A stretch of DNA of 64,000 nucleotides from the NCBI RefSeq assembly GCF_003576315.1, contig NZ_QWFZ01000020.1, positions 62,001 to 126,000 of the forward strand, given 5' to 3'. Under the pieces are notes generated by a model. The model was not told the DNA's origin and made no database searches. It saw only the letters and a program-made list of their open reading frames with translations. This stretch comes from Henriciella mobilis (GTDB taxonomy: Bacteria; Pseudomonadota; Alphaproteobacteria; Caulobacterales; Hyphomonadaceae). This document shows, one piece after another, positions 1-9,019 of the stretch (the first letter of the stretch is position 1; each line of letters starts with the position of its first letter). The position numbers and the translations under genes are program-made.

Positions 1-595
1 CTTCGGCAAATTCGCCCGGCCTGTCAGCCGGAACAAGCGCCCGGACGAGCGCGGCGATACGCGCCTTTTCCTCTTTCCAGGGTCCCTTCGCGGCCAGCAG
101 GCGCGCAAACACACGGTCGACATTGCCATCGACCGCCGGCGCCCGTTCGCCAAAAGCCAGCGCTGCAACGGCCCCGGCCGTATAGGCGCCGATGCCGGGA
201 AGGCTGCGCAGCGCGTCCTCAGTCTTCGGCCAGGCGCCTGCCTCGGCAACCGCGCGAGCACATTTCAGCAGATTGCGGGCGCGCGCGTAATATCCAAGCC
301 CTGCCCAGGCGGCCATGACGTCGCCATCGTCGGCGCCGGCAAGATCCTCCACGGTTGGCCAGGTTTCGGTGAAGGCGTGAAAGTAGCGCGCGGCATGCGG
401 AACGGTCGTCTGCTGCAGCATGATCTCGGCCAGCCACACCCGATAGGGATCCGGGGTGACGCCTCGCGCACGCTCACCCGGCCCGATCCGCCATGGCAGA
501 TCGCGGGCATGGCGGGCATACCAGTCGAGCAGCGCCGCCGGCAGACCGTCAAATCTTGTTGAAACCGCATGCGCGGTCTTTTCACCTGATCGCAT
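1..595 (-). CDS. mutY: A/G-specific adenine glycosylase MutY, C-terminus cut off by window edge
   Basis: Base-excision repair glycosylase that removes adenine mispaired with 8-oxoguanine. The N-terminal catalytic half is visible: LLDWYARHARDLPW, then WLAEIMLQQTTV (the MutY LQQT substrate-recognition helix), the helix-hairpin-helix LPGIGAYTAGAV, and AVDGNVDRV carrying the catalytic Asp. The iron-sulfur cluster and the C-terminal NUDT1-like domain lie beyond base 1. The start is taken as ATG at 595-593, giving MRSGEKTAHAV ahead of the first helix. This start overlaps that of the divergent DUF721 gene, so the two genes share a very compact promoter region. The order mutY, DUF721, DsbA-like, smc is common in Alphaproteobacteria. 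Confidence 0.93.
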   Translation of the reverse strand, partial: MRSGEKTAHAVSTRFDGLPAALLDWYARHARDLPWRIGPGERARGVTPDPYRVWLAEIMLQQTTVPHAARYFHAFTETWPTVEDLAGADDGDVMAAWAGLGYYARARNLLKCARAVAEAGAWPKTEDALRSLPGIGAYTAGAVAALAFGERAPAVDGNVDRVFARLLAAKGPWKEEKARIAALVRALVPADRPGEFAE

Positions 596-614
596 GCGCG
601 GCACAATCGCCCTC

Positions 615-1160
615 ATGGTTGCAAGGTCAAGCCTCGATCCGCTGGAAGAAGCGCGCGCGCGTATCGCCTTGCGATACCAGCGGGGCAAGCGCGCCGATGC
701 CCTGCCGGACTCCTTCGGCAAGCTCGCCTTGCAGATTGCGCGCAAGAAAGTGCCGGACAAGGGCCCGGCCATTGGCCGCCTGAAACTGCTCTGGCCGGAG
801 ATTGTGGGCGAACAGCTCGCCAAGGTATGCGAGCCCGAAAAGATCGGCGCGAGCGGCAAGGGCAAGGGCCGCGTCCTCAGTGTGAAATGCATCCCGGCCG
901 CCTCGACCATGGTACAGCACCAGAGCGAAACGATCCGCCAGCGCGTTGCCGCCTCGCTGGGCGGCGATATCCGGGAGGTCCGGATCACGCAGGGGCCGCT
1001 AACGCGCGGCGGAATGCCGGCTGCCCGCAAACGCAAGCGCCCGCTCAGCGCAGCCGAGCGAAAATTTCTCGACGAATCCGTCGCCTCGATCGAAGACCCG
1101 GCACTGCGCAAGGCCATTTTGGCGCTGGGAGAGGCTGTGCTAACGACCGATGAGTCCTGA
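615..1160 (+). CDS. DUF721 / DciA-like protein
   Basis: Small basic protein of the DUF721 family, which includes DciA, the replicative helicase loader or operator of bacteria without DnaC. Recognisable features are LKLLWPEIVGEQLAKVCEPEKI followed by a segment like the family's beta-rich nucleic-acid binding core (GRVLSVKCIPAASTMVQHQ). A basic tail (AARKRKRPLSAAER) follows. About 181 residues from ATG 615; an ATG at 594 in the same frame would add seven residues. Neither start has a clear Shine-Dalgarno, so the choice is arbitrary. It is divergent from mutY and followed by the DsbA-like gene. A role in replication is inferred from the family name only. Confidence 0.8.
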   Translation: MVARSSLDPLEEARARIALRYQRGKRADALPDSFGKLALQIARKKVPDKGPAIGRLKLLWPEIVGEQLAKVCEPEKIGASGKGKGRVLSVKCIPAASTMVQHQSETIRQRVAASLGGDIREVRITQGPLTRGGMPAARKRKRPLSAAERKFLDESVASIEDPALRKAILALGEAVLTTDES

Positions 1161-1230
1161 TGCTACAGGCGTGCCGGGCGCGCCGTTAACCTATTGGAAA
1201 CCACTCCAACCCAATTCTTAAGCAAAGGTT

Positions 1231-2013
1231 ATGATCATGAAGTTCATGTCCCGCCGCGCCGTACTGATCGCTGGAACGCTGATGGCCGCAGCCGCCTGTG
1301 GCGCCGCAGACGACTCATCGTCCAGCGGCAACGCATCGGTCGACAATGCCGCGGTCGAGGAAATGGTCCTCGGCGCAGACGATGCGCCGGTAACGATCAT
1401 CGAATATGCATCCTGGACCTGCCCGGCCTGTCTTCAATACCAGAACGACGTCGTCGGCCAGCTGAAGGAAGAATATGTCGAAACCGGCAAGGTGAAGTTC
1501 ATCTTCCGCGAATACCCGACCGCGCCTGCAAACATCGCCGTCGCTGGCTTTGCCGTCGCCCGCTGTGCCGGCGAAGACCAGTATTTCGACGTGCTGGGAG
1601 AACTGTTCGAGCGCCAGCGCGGCATCCTCAGCCTCGCGCGCGAAGGCGGACAGGTGAAGGCTGCCCTCAAGCAGGTCGCGGCCAATCATGGCATCACGGA
1701 CGACGCCAGCTTCGAGGCCTGCCTGCAGAACTCCGATATCCGCCGCGCCATCGCAAGCTCGGTGTCGAAAGGCGAAAATGACGGCGTGACCGGAACGCCC
1801 ACCGTCCTGCTCAATGGCCAGGTTCTGCCCGGCTATGAATGGCGCCGCTGGGACGGCATGAAAGCGGTTCTCGACGAAGCCCTCGGCGAGGACGCACCGG
1901 CCGCCACGAATACGGCTGAAGAGCCAGAGGCTGCACCGGAAGCAGACTCCACGAGCGAATCCGGCGATATGGAAATCGTCGAACCGACCTCCGGCGAGGC
2001 TGATCCGGAGTAA
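1231..2013 (+). CDS. DsbA-family thioredoxin-fold lipoprotein
   Basis: Thiol:disulfide oxidoreductase of the DsbA/DsbG type acting in the periplasm. The N-terminus is a lipoprotein signal (hydrophobic stretch then AAAC, Cys near residue 23), followed by a Ser-rich linker. The active site is WTCPACLQYQ (CPAC), and the cis-proline loop is GTPTVLLNG. The last 50 or so residues are very acidic (Asp/Glu/Ala/Pro rich) and are not part of the thioredoxin fold. Alternative ATGs lie at 1237 and 1246, all before the hydrophobic core. It sits 22 bp before smc, an alphaproteobacterial arrangement whose functional meaning is unknown. The substrate is not predictable from sequence. Confidence 0.88.
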   Translation: MIMKFMSRRAVLIAGTLMAAAACGAADDSSSSGNASVDNAAVEEMVLGADDAPVTIIEYASWTCPACLQYQNDVVGQLKEEYVETGKVKFIFREYPTAPANIAVAGFAVARCAGEDQYFDVLGELFERQRGILSLAREGGQVKAALKQVAANHGITDDASFEACLQNSDIRRAIASSVSKGENDGVTGTPTVLLNGQVLPGYEWRRWDGMKAVLDEALGEDAPAATNTAEEPEAAPEADSTSESGDMEIVEPTSGEADPE

Positions 2014-2035
2014 CTTCAACAGGGGGAGCCTGTCT

Positions 2036-5000
2036 TTGCACATTACAGAACTGCGCATTGCAGGCTTCAAATCCTTCGTCGACCCGCAGGAGGTCCCGGT
2101 TCTCCCGGGGCTGACCGGCATCGTCGGCCCGAATGGCTGTGGCAAGTCGAACCTCCTCGAAGCGCTCCGCTGGGCAATGGGCGCAAGCTCTGCCAAGGCG
2201 ATGCGCGGCGGGGAAATGGATGACCTGATCTTTTCCGGCTCGCAGCAGCGCCCGGCGCGCGAGCTGGCAGAAGTCACCCTTGTTCTCGACAATTCGAAAC
2301 GCACCGCCCCGCCGGAATTCAATGCTTCCGACGTGCTGGAAATCCAGCGCCGGCTGAAGCGTGGCGCTGGCTCGACCTACAAGCTGAATGGCCGGACCGT
2401 TCGCGGCAAGGATATCCAGCTGATCTTCGCCGACGCCTCGACCGGCGCCAATTCGCCGTCTCTCGTCCGTCAGGGCCAGATCTCGGAACTCATCGGCTCC
2501 AAGCCGCAGAACCGGCGCCGCATCCTCGAAGAAGCTGCCGGTATCTCCGGCCTCAATACGCGCCGTCACGAGGCCGAGCTTAAGCTGCGCGCCGCCGAGA
2601 CCAATCTCGAGCGCCTGTCGGAGGTGTCGGCCGAAGTCGAGCGCCAGCTGGAAAGCCTGAAGCGCCAGGCGCGCAAGGCCCGCAAGTACAAAGAGCTGTC
2701 GGAGCGGATTTCCGCGCTCGAAGCCTTCCTCGCGCACCTTAAATGGGAGGCGGCCCGAGAGGCCAAGGCGCAGGCCGAGGCTGAACTGGCCCGCTGCCGT
2801 GAGGCTGTCGAGCAGTCTTCGCGCGCGGCCGCCGTCGCCGAGACCCGCCGCATCGAAGCCGGCGAAGGCCTGCAGCCGCTTCGCGATGCGGAAGCCGTTG
2901 TCTCCGGCAAGCTCGGACAGGCGCGGATCGACCTTGCCCGGCTCGAAACCGAACGCAAGAATGCCGCTGACCTGCTTGCCCGCCATGAGAGCGAAGCGCG
3001 TCGGCTGATGGACGATATCCAGCGCGAACAGGCCCAGAAGGACGAAGCCGCCCAGGCCCTCGAAGAGGCCAAGGACAATCTCGCCGCCCTGCCGACGGAA
3101 GACCCGAAGGCGAATGAAGAGCTCGAAGCCAAGGCCAAGGTCGACCTTGAAGCCGCCCGCGAACAGCTGAACGACGCCCAGGCCGCTGCCGATGATGTGG
3201 CGGCCAAGCTAGCCTCGATGAAGGCAGAGCGTCAGGCGGCCGAAGCCAGCGCGGAAGCCCAGCGCCGGCGCAAGGCGAGCCTTGAAGCCGATGCCAACCG
3301 GCTGAACCAGCAGCTGACCGACATGCCGGACACCGCTGCACTCCAGGCGAAGCTGGCTGAAGCCGAGAAGGCCGAAGAAACCGCCGAGATGGCGCTGCAT
3401 GACGCCGAACGCGCCGTCGATGCGGCAGAAGCCACCCTGGCTGAAGCCCGCGAGGCCGAAGCTGAAGCCCAGGGTCCGAAGGATGAAGCCGACCAGGTGG
3501 TGCGCACGCTCGAGTCGGAGATCGCAGCGCTTGAGCGCCTCCTGAAGCAGGCCTCGGGCCCGAAGGCCCCACCTGTCATCGACCGGGTGCGCACACGCGA
3601 TGGATATGAGAAGGCGGTCGCCGCCGCCCTCGGCGATGACCTGCAGGCCTCGACCCAGCGCGATTCATCGCTCTACTGGGCGGGCAGCGAGATCAAGACC
3701 GACGCCCTGCCCGCCGGGGCTGAGCCACTCCATAATTTCGTCGAGGCCCCCGGTGAACTCGCCGCGCGCCTTTCGCAATGCGGTGTGGTCAGCGTCGAGG
3801 ACGGTGCCCGCCTCGCCACGGGGCTGAAGCCCGGCCAGCGGCTGGTCACCACTGAAGGCCATCTGTGGCGCTGGGACGGGTTCACCCGCACACCCGATGC
3901 CCCTGTTTCGGCTGCCGAGCGTCTGGCCCAGCAGGCACGGCTGGAAGCCGCCCAGGCCGAAATCGGTCCGGCGCGCGACACACTCGACGAAGCCGCTGAC
4001 GCCCTGTGTGCGGCAAAAGCCCAGCGGGCAGAAGCGGAAGACGACCTGAAAGAGGCGCGCAAGCTGGTCTCGCCCAAGGCAAGCGAGCTGAACCGCGCCC
4101 GATCCGCCACCGCTGAAACGCGGCAGGCCTTCGAGCGCGCGGACGTCAAGCGCGAATCGGCCAGTGAGGCGCTCGCGCGTGTCGAGTCGGACCTGCGCGG
4201 CGTCGAGGAATCGCTGGCGCTGGTTTCCATCGGCGGTGACGATACAGAGCTGGAGCGGCTGGAGACGATTGCGATCGGTGCCCGCGAGGCGCTGACCAGG
4301 GCACGCGAACACGAAACCGAATGCCGCGGCCGGCTGGCTGATATTACCCGCAACCGTGAGCAGGCCATTGCCCGTCGCGAGGGCTTCCAGAAGGATGTCG
4401 AGCGCTGGACAGGCCGCCTCGCCAATAGCGAGCAGCGGCTGCAGGACCTCCTGAAGCGCCGCTCGGAAGCGGCCGCCGACGCCGAACGCGCCCGCTCCAA
4501 ACCGGAAGAGATGCAGGGCCAGATCGACGCGCTGGCCGAGCGCGTCGCCCAGTTCGAGGAAGAGCGCAAGCAGGCCGCAGACCGACTTGCGGAGAAGGAA
4601 AGCACGACGCGCGAGAGCGAGCAGCACGCCCGCGAAACGGCGAACGCCGCCATGGAAGCACGCGAATCACTTGCGGGTGCGAAAGTCCGCCTGGAGAATG
4701 CCGAAAGCCGCCTGGAAGACGCGGTCGAGACCGCGCGCACCCAGTTCCAGCGCATGCCGGAAGGCCTGATGACGCTGGCCCGCGCCGGGATCGACGAGGA
4801 AGAGCTGGAAACGCTGGAAGTTTCCGAAGCTGACCGGCAGCTCGATTTCCTGCGCCGTGACCGCGACCAGCTTGGCGGCGTCAACATGGAGGCCGAAGCC
4901 GAGGCCGAGGAGCTGGCCGAACGGCTCGGCACGCAGGCGAGCGAGAAGGAAGACCTGATCGCCGCCATTGCCAAGCTGCGCGATGGGGTCGCTGCCCTCA

Positions 5001-5497
5001 ACGATGAAGGCCGGGCCCGCCTGCTCGAAGCCTTTGAACGCGTGAACGAGCACTTCAAGGCGCTCTTCACCACGCTGTTCCGTGGCGGCGAGGCAGAACT
5101 GCGCCTGGTCGATAGCGACGATCCGCTTGATTCGGGCCTTGAGATCATGGCGCAGCCGCCCGGCAAGCGCCTTGGCACGCTGAGCCTGATGTCCGGCGGC
5201 GAGCAGGCATTGACGGCGACGGCGCTGATCTTCGCTGTCTTTCTGTCGCGCCCCTCGCCGATCTGTGTGCTCGACGAGGTCGATGCCCCGCTGGATGATG
5301 CAAATGTCGACCGCTATTGCCGCCTGCTCGATGAAATGCGCCGGCGCACCGATACGCGTTTCATCGTCATTACCCACAATCCGGTGACGATGAGCCGGAT
5401 GGACCGGCTGTTCGGCGTCACCATGCGGGAAAAAGGCGTTTCGAAACTGGTTTCGGTCGATCTGGATGCTGCCGAAGAACTGGTCGCAGCGGAATAG
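2036..5497 (+). CDS. smc: Chromosome segregation ATPase Smc
   Basis: Condensin-like ATPase that compacts and segregates chromosomes together with ScpA and ScpB. At 1153 residues it has the usual length. The Walker A GPNGCGKSN is at residues 31-39. Two long coiled-coil arms very rich in Ala/Glu/Arg flank a hinge at roughly residues 505-620. The C-terminal head carries the signature MSGGEQALTATAL and Walker B PSPICVLDEVDAPLDD, then a D-loop and the H-loop VITHNP. The start is TTG at 2036, with the AGGGGGA Shine-Dalgarno about ten bases upstream giving HITELRIAGFKSF, the standard Smc N-terminus. Its position after the DsbA-like gene suggests co-transcription. Confidence 0.97.
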   Translation: MHITELRIAGFKSFVDPQEVPVLPGLTGIVGPNGCGKSNLLEALRWAMGASSAKAMRGGEMDDLIFSGSQQRPARELAEVTLVLDNSKRTAPPEFNASDVLEIQRRLKRGAGSTYKLNGRTVRGKDIQLIFADASTGANSPSLVRQGQISELIGSKPQNRRRILEEAAGISGLNTRRHEAELKLRAAETNLERLSEVSAEVERQLESLKRQARKARKYKELSERISALEAFLAHLKWEAAREAKAQAEAELARCREAVEQSSRAAAVAETRRIEAGEGLQPLRDAEAVVSGKLGQARIDLARLETERKNAADLLARHESEARRLMDDIQREQAQKDEAAQALEEAKDNLAALPTEDPKANEELEAKAKVDLEAAREQLNDAQAAADDVAAKLASMKAERQAAEASAEAQRRRKASLEADANRLNQQLTDMPDTAALQAKLAEAEKAEETAEMALHDAERAVDAAEATLAEAREAEAEAQGPKDEADQVVRTLESEIAALERLLKQASGPKAPPVIDRVRTRDGYEKAVAAALGDDLQASTQRDSSLYWAGSEIKTDALPAGAEPLHNFVEAPGELAARLSQCGVVSVEDGARLATGLKPGQRLVTTEGHLWRWDGFTRTPDAPVSAAERLAQQARLEAAQAEIGPARDTLDEAADALCAAKAQRAEAEDDLKEARKLVSPKASELNRARSATAETRQAFERADVKRESASEALARVESDLRGVEESLALVSIGGDDTELERLETIAIGAREALTRAREHETECRGRLADITRNREQAIARREGFQKDVERWTGRLANSEQRLQDLLKRRSEAAADAERARSKPEEMQGQIDALAERVAQFEEERKQAADRLAEKESTTRESEQHARETANAAMEARESLAGAKVRLENAESRLEDAVETARTQFQRMPEGLMTLARAGIDEEELETLEVSEADRQLDFLRRDRDQLGGVNMEAEAEAEELAERLGTQASEKEDLIAAIAKLRDGVAALNDEGRARLLEAFERVNEHFKALFTTLFRGGEAELRLVDSDDPLDSGLEIMAQPPGKRLGTLSLMSGGEQALTATALIFAVFLSRPSPICVLDEVDAPLDDANVDRYCRLLDEMRRRTDTRFIVITHNPVTMSRMDRLFGVTMREKGVSKLVSVDLDAAEELVAAE

Positions 5498-5566
5498 GCC
5501 CTGCGGCAAAAGTACATTTGCTAAATTTTCGTTCTTTTTCAAAGCATTACGCCGCAATACATTGGC

Positions 5567-5595
5567 TTGACTTGCAAACACCTCTCAAATAGCTT
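5567..5595 (+). promoter_or_regulatory. Candidate promoter of the atpI operon
   Basis: TTGACT at 5567-5572 and TAGCTT at 5590-5595 are separated by 17 bases, in the gap between smc and atpI. The -35 is good and the -10 weak, so this is a plausible housekeeping promoter and not a certain one. Confidence 0.35.
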
Positions 5596-5656
5596 CCGGC
5601 GCAAATGGCAGGGGGTCCTCCCCATGTCTGTATCGAGCGGCATTCAGGTGATTTCC

Positions 5657-6016
5657 ATGGCCGGTCCAGAGCGGAATGATCTTAGCGAGCGCATCGCAAA
5701 AGCTCAGGCCGACCGGGCGGCAAGGGAGGCCAAGAAGGCGCGGCGCGATGCAGAGATGGAAGGCAACGTCTCGGCTGGCGGCCTTGCGCTTCGCTATGGT
5801 GCGGAATTCGGGGCGTCGGTCTTTGTCGGGATCCTGATCGGACTGGTGATCGACCACTTCTTCGGCACCAAGCCGTGGGGATTGCTTGTTATGCTGGGAT
5901 TCGGCCTTGCAGCCGGTATCCTCAATGTTATACGCGCCTATCGCCAGTTGACGGCGAACGCGCAAAGTCAGGGATCGGACCAGTCAGACGGTCCGGAAAA
6001 CGGGAACCAGGGCTGA
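5657..6016 (+). CDS. atpI: ATP synthase assembly protein AtpI
   Basis: Small membrane protein encoded first in many atp operons and thought to help assemble the c-ring. A charged N-terminal helix (SERIAKAQADRAAREAKKAR) is followed by two membrane helices with the AtpI/AtpZ-like signature GASVFVGILIGLVIDHFFG and a second hydrophobic stretch (LLVMLGFGLAAGILNVIRAY). The ATG at 5657 has AGGTGA six bases upstream. An in-frame ATG at 5624, preceded by AGGGGG, would add 11 residues. The TGA stop shares its last base with the ATG of atpB (TGATG), so the two are translationally coupled. Confidence 0.88.
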   Translation: MAGPERNDLSERIAKAQADRAAREAKKARRDAEMEGNVSAGGLALRYGAEFGASVFVGILIGLVIDHFFGTKPWGLLVMLGFGLAAGILNVIRAYRQLTANAQSQGSDQSDGPENGNQG

Positions 6017-6786
6017 TGAATCTTTCGTTCCGGCAAATCGCCGACCCGATGCACCAGTTCGAGGTGAAGAAGCTGATCGAGATCGGTCCGATCGGCGGAC
6101 TCGACCTCTCATTCACCAATGCCTCTTTCTACATGCTGCTTGGCTGCGTGCTGATCGTCGCCTTCTTCGGCATGGCTGCCTCGCGCGGCAAGCTCGTGCC
6201 ATCGCGCATGCAGTCCATTGCCGAGATCGGCTATGGCTTTGTCGCCGACATGGTCCGCGGCGCGGCCGGTGAGGAAGGCCTGAAATTCTTCCCGTTCGTC
6301 TTCACCCTCTTCTTCTTCGTGTTCTTCGCGAACATGATCGGCATGGTGCCGTATGCCTTCACCACGACGAGCCACCTTATCGTGACGGCGGCCCTCGCCC
6401 TGCTCGTTATCTCGATCGTGATCTTTTATGGCTTCTACAAGAACGGCCTGAAGTTCCTGAAATTATTCGCGCCCGCTGGCGCGCCGTGGCCGATCTACCT
6501 GCTGCTGGTGCCGATTGAGGTCATCTCGTTCATCGCCCGCCCGGTCACCCTCGCGCTGCGTCTGTTCGCCAACATGCTGGCCGGGCACATCATGCTGAAA
6601 CTGTTTGCCGGTTTCGCGGTGACACTGGCAACGCTGGGCGGCGCCTATATCGTCATTGCACCGCTGGCTTTCGCCATGGGCGTGGCACTCAACGCACTCG
6701 AATTCCTGGTCGCCGGCCTGCAGGCCTACGTGTTTGCGATCCTGACCTGCGTCTACCTGAACGACGCGCTTCACCCGGCTCACTAA
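6016..6786 (+). CDS. atpB: FoF1 ATP synthase subunit a
   Basis: Stator subunit of the Fo proton channel in the inner membrane; 256 residues. Several strongly hydrophobic helices are visible. The essential channel arginine is in LALRLFANMLAGH (about R182), followed by the conserved helix with LEFLVAGLQAYVFAIL. It starts at the ATG overlapping the atpI stop. The 116 bp to atpE is the largest gap in the operon, and no terminator is seen in it. The Fo genes form their own cluster here; the F1 genes (atpHAGDC) are not in the window, as is usual in Alphaproteobacteria. Confidence 0.97.
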   Translation: MNLSFRQIADPMHQFEVKKLIEIGPIGGLDLSFTNASFYMLLGCVLIVAFFGMAASRGKLVPSRMQSIAEIGYGFVADMVRGAAGEEGLKFFPFVFTLFFFVFFANMIGMVPYAFTTTSHLIVTAALALLVISIVIFYGFYKNGLKFLKLFAPAGAPWPIYLLLVPIEVISFIARPVTLALRLFANMLAGHIMLKLFAGFAVTLATLGGAYIVIAPLAFAMGVALNALEFLVAGLQAYVFAILTCVYLNDALHPAH

Positions 6787-6902
6787 GGACGTCTCTTCGC
6801 CGGTGCGGCCAATCGCGCCGTGCCACAACACTTGACGCGCCCGCACGAACAGGCTTCACGGGCACCAAACCTAAATCAGTCTTTCCCAAAGGAGATCACG
6901 AA

Positions 6903-7139
6903 ATGGAAGGCGATATCACTCTCGGCCTCAAATATGTCGGCGCAGGCCTGGCCACGCTCGGCATGATCGGTGCGGCAATCGGTGTGGGCAACATCTTCGG
7001 CTCGTTCCTCGACGCCGCCATGCGCAACCCGTCGGCTGCCCCGCAGCAGACCGGTAACCTCTTCATCGGTATGGCCCTCTCGGAAGCGCTCGGCATTCTG
7101 GCCTTCCTGGTCTCCATCCTGATTCTGTTCGTCGTCTGA
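6903..7139 (+). CDS. atpE: FoF1 ATP synthase subunit c
   Basis: 78-residue proteolipid forming the rotating ring. It is a helical hairpin with a glycine-rich first helix (GAGLATLGMIGAAIGVGNIFG), polar loop RNPSAAPQQ, and a second helix carrying the ion-binding carboxylate Glu61 in GMALSEALGI. Proton rather than sodium coupling is likely from family and lineage, but this was not derived from the site itself. The start codon has a strong AAAGGAG about eight bases upstream, in keeping with the high copy number of this subunit. Confidence 0.97.
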   Translation: MEGDITLGLKYVGAGLATLGMIGAAIGVGNIFGSFLDAAMRNPSAAPQQTGNLFIGMALSEALGILAFLVSILILFVV

Positions 7140-7219
7140 CGACACCCCAATCAGATCCGGCTGGCCCGCCTTGCGGGCCGGCCGATTTCCCTTTTCGACC
7201 TGTTCATCAAGGTTAGGCC

Positions 7220-7762
7220 ATGATGCTCTTGTCCTTTGCTGCTGAAGCCGCCCATGGCGCAACCGGCGGAAGCGCTGCCTTCCCGCCTTTTGATCCGTGG
7301 CACTTCCCGTCCCAGCTCTTCTGGCTGGTGATCATGTTCGGCGGTCTTTACATCGTCCTGTCCCGCTTCGTGCTGCCGAAACTCGGCGGTGTGATCGAGA
7401 AACGCGGCGACACCATCGCCGACTCGCTGGACGAAGCGGCCCGCCTCGACGAACAGGCCAAGGAAGCCAAGCGCCAGCAGGAGCTTCACCTCGCCGAAGC
7501 CCGTTCCAAGGCCCGCGAGACGGCCGACAAGGCGCGTGACAAGGTCGAAGCCGAGATTGCCGCAGAGACGCAGAAAGTCGATGCCGATCTCGCCACGCGT
7601 CTCGAGGAAGCCGAGGCCCGTATCCGCAAGGTCCGGTCCGAAGCGCTTTCGAATGTCGATTCCATCGCGACCGAAACCACCCAGGCCATGCTGGCCCGCT
7701 TCGGCGTCTCGGTCAGTGAGACCGATGCCAAGGCCGCCGTCCAGCGCGCGACCAAGGACTAG
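7220..7762 (+). CDS. FoF1 ATP synthase subunit b' (AtpF-like, first copy)
   Basis: Peripheral-stalk subunit of the b' type found in photosynthetic and other alphaproteobacteria alongside ordinary b. It has a short N-terminal extension, one membrane helix (LFWLVIMFGGLYIVLSRFVLPK) and then a long charged coiled coil (SLDEAARLDEQAKEAKRQQE onward). The length of 180 residues is typical. The extension with HGATGGSAAFPPFDPWHFPS and the helix ending FVLPKL are characteristic of b'. It lies seven bases upstream of subunit b. b and b' are expected to form a heterodimeric stator. Confidence 0.92.
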   Translation: MMLLSFAAEAAHGATGGSAAFPPFDPWHFPSQLFWLVIMFGGLYIVLSRFVLPKLGGVIEKRGDTIADSLDEAARLDEQAKEAKRQQELHLAEARSKARETADKARDKVEAEIAAETQKVDADLATRLEEAEARIRKVRSEALSNVDSIATETTQAMLARFGVSVSETDAKAAVQRATKD

Positions 7763-7768
7763 GAGCAA

Positions 7769-8368
7769 ATGATGATGAAACGTCTGGTTCCCGTTCTCCT
7801 CGCCGCGACAAGCGCACCGCTCGCCTTCGCCGCTGAAACGAGCGGCAGTGCCCACGAGTCCGGCGCGACCTTCATGAACATCGTTGCCCCGTTCCTCGAT
7901 CCGGTGACCCATGTTGCCACGGCGGCGCTTATCGTCTTCCTGATCATCGCTGCCGCTCTCGGCGCCTTCAAGGCTGTCGGCAAGGCGCTCGACGACCGCG
8001 CTGGCGACATCCAGAAGCAGCTCGACGAATCCCGCGCCCTGCGTGAGGAAGCGGCCGCCATGCTGGCTGAGGCCGAGCGCAAGCAGAAAGAGGCCGACCA
8101 GACGGCCGAGGCCATGATCCAGCAGGCCAAGGCTGACGCCAAGCTGATGGTCGAGCAGGCCCGCAAGGACCTCGCCGAGAAGGTGGCCCGCCGCGAAGCC
8201 CAGGCCGAAGCCCGTATCGCGCGCGCCGAAGCCGAAGCCGCACAGGATGTCCGCCGGGCCGCCGCTGACGCAGCCACACGCGCCTCCAAGGAGATCATTT
8301 CGAGCTCCAGCAAGCGTGGTGACCTGTTCACCGAAGCGCTGGAAGAAATCGACAAGGCGCTCAACTAG
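7769..8368 (+). CDS. atpF: FoF1 ATP synthase subunit b
   Basis: Second peripheral-stalk subunit, 199 residues. The N-terminus (KRLVPVLLAATSAPLAFAAE) looks like a cleavable signal peptide, which some alphaproteobacterial b subunits have. A membrane helix (ATAALIVFLIIAAALGAFKAVGKALDDRA) follows, then a long Ala/Glu/Arg coiled coil. Last gene of the operon; the terminator starts about 30 bases after the stop. Confidence 0.92.
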   Translation: MMMKRLVPVLLAATSAPLAFAAETSGSAHESGATFMNIVAPFLDPVTHVATAALIVFLIIAAALGAFKAVGKALDDRAGDIQKQLDESRALREEAAAMLAEAERKQKEADQTAEAMIQQAKADAKLMVEQARKDLAEKVARREAQAEARIARAEAEAAQDVRRAAADAATRASKEIISSSSKRGDLFTEALEEIDKALN

Positions 8369-8397
8369 GCGCCCTGCTCCGGACCCGAATTCAAAAA

Positions 8398-8430
8398 AGC
8401 CCCGCCGAAACGATCCGGCGGGGCTTTTTC
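8398..8430 (+). terminator. Rho-independent terminator after the atp operon, likely bidirectional
   Basis: The perfect ten-base stem AGCCCCGCCG / CGGCGGGGCT (8398-8407 / 8416-8425) is followed by a T run and preceded by an A run. It therefore ends atpF transcripts on the plus strand, and could also stop the minus-strand gene at 8483-8833. Confidence 0.9.
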
Positions 8431-8482
8431 TTGTCCTGTTGTCGGGGTGTCTGCCTATCGAAGCGCAGGCGCGGTGACCCGC

Positions 8483-8833
8483 CTAACCGGTCTTGCTCTT
8501 TTCGCGGCCGAAGACGGCGCGCATGAGCCAGTTCGGCGCGAAGCGTTCGAGGCGGGGGTTGCGCGCCAGCATATTCTCCATCCAGCGCTTGCCCCAGATC
8601 GCGTTACGTCCCAGCAGGACGACGCCGAGGATCGCAAGCGGCAGACCAATCGGCAGGATCGGCGTCAGGAAGGCGATCGGAATGGCAATAATGATGAAGA
8701 ACAGGCCGAGCAGCGCCAGGAACTGGCGCACCACAGTGCGGAGTCCTGTTGTCACGGTCTGCAGCGGCACGCGGCGTTTCCTCTTGCTATCTGCCTCGGA
8801 GTCTGTGTCCGGCTCTGGCTCTGAATTCAACAT
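8483..8833 (-). CDS. Small membrane protein with charged termini (PGPGW-like)
   Basis: 116 residues. The N-terminus is acidic then basic (DTDSEADSKRKRR). The middle is a hydrophobic region that can form two membrane helices separated by a short turn (QFLALLGLFFIIIAIPIAFL / PIGLPLAILGVVLLGRN), and the end is a basic cytoplasmic tail (NPRLERFAPNWLMRAVFGREK). The pattern of a Pro/Gly turn between two helices resembles the PGPGW family, whose function is unknown. It is convergent with the atp operon and shares its terminator. No function can be assigned. Confidence 0.7.
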   Translation of the reverse strand: MLNSEPEPDTDSEADSKRKRRVPLQTVTTGLRTVVRQFLALLGLFFIIIAIPIAFLTPILPIGLPLAILGVVLLGRNAIWGKRWMENMLARNPRLERFAPNWLMRAVFGREKSKTG

Positions 8834-9019
8834 TCGGGACTATATGGATATCGTTTCTAGTTCTGCCTAGAAGATGGTTTGAATGTGATGAATTTCAGGC
8901 GCAAATCCCGAATAACACACTTCACCATTCTGTAAGCACAGCGTGCCGGAGCCAGCCAGCAAATGCAATTGGCCGGAGACTCAAAAGCCCGTGAATTACC
9001 CGTTTTTAAGCCGACTGGG

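Noticed and set aside
1180-1235. TTAA-like half-sites (TTAAC; TTAAGCAAAGGTTAT) upstream of the DsbA-like gene as a CtrA site
   Set aside because: The second half is TTAT rather than TTAA; less convincing than the perfect box before divL.
3673-5178. A 501-codon minus-strand frame opposite smc
   Set aside because: Ser/Arg-rich translation is typical of the complement of Ala/Glu/Arg coiled-coil codons. It is the shadow of the Smc arms.
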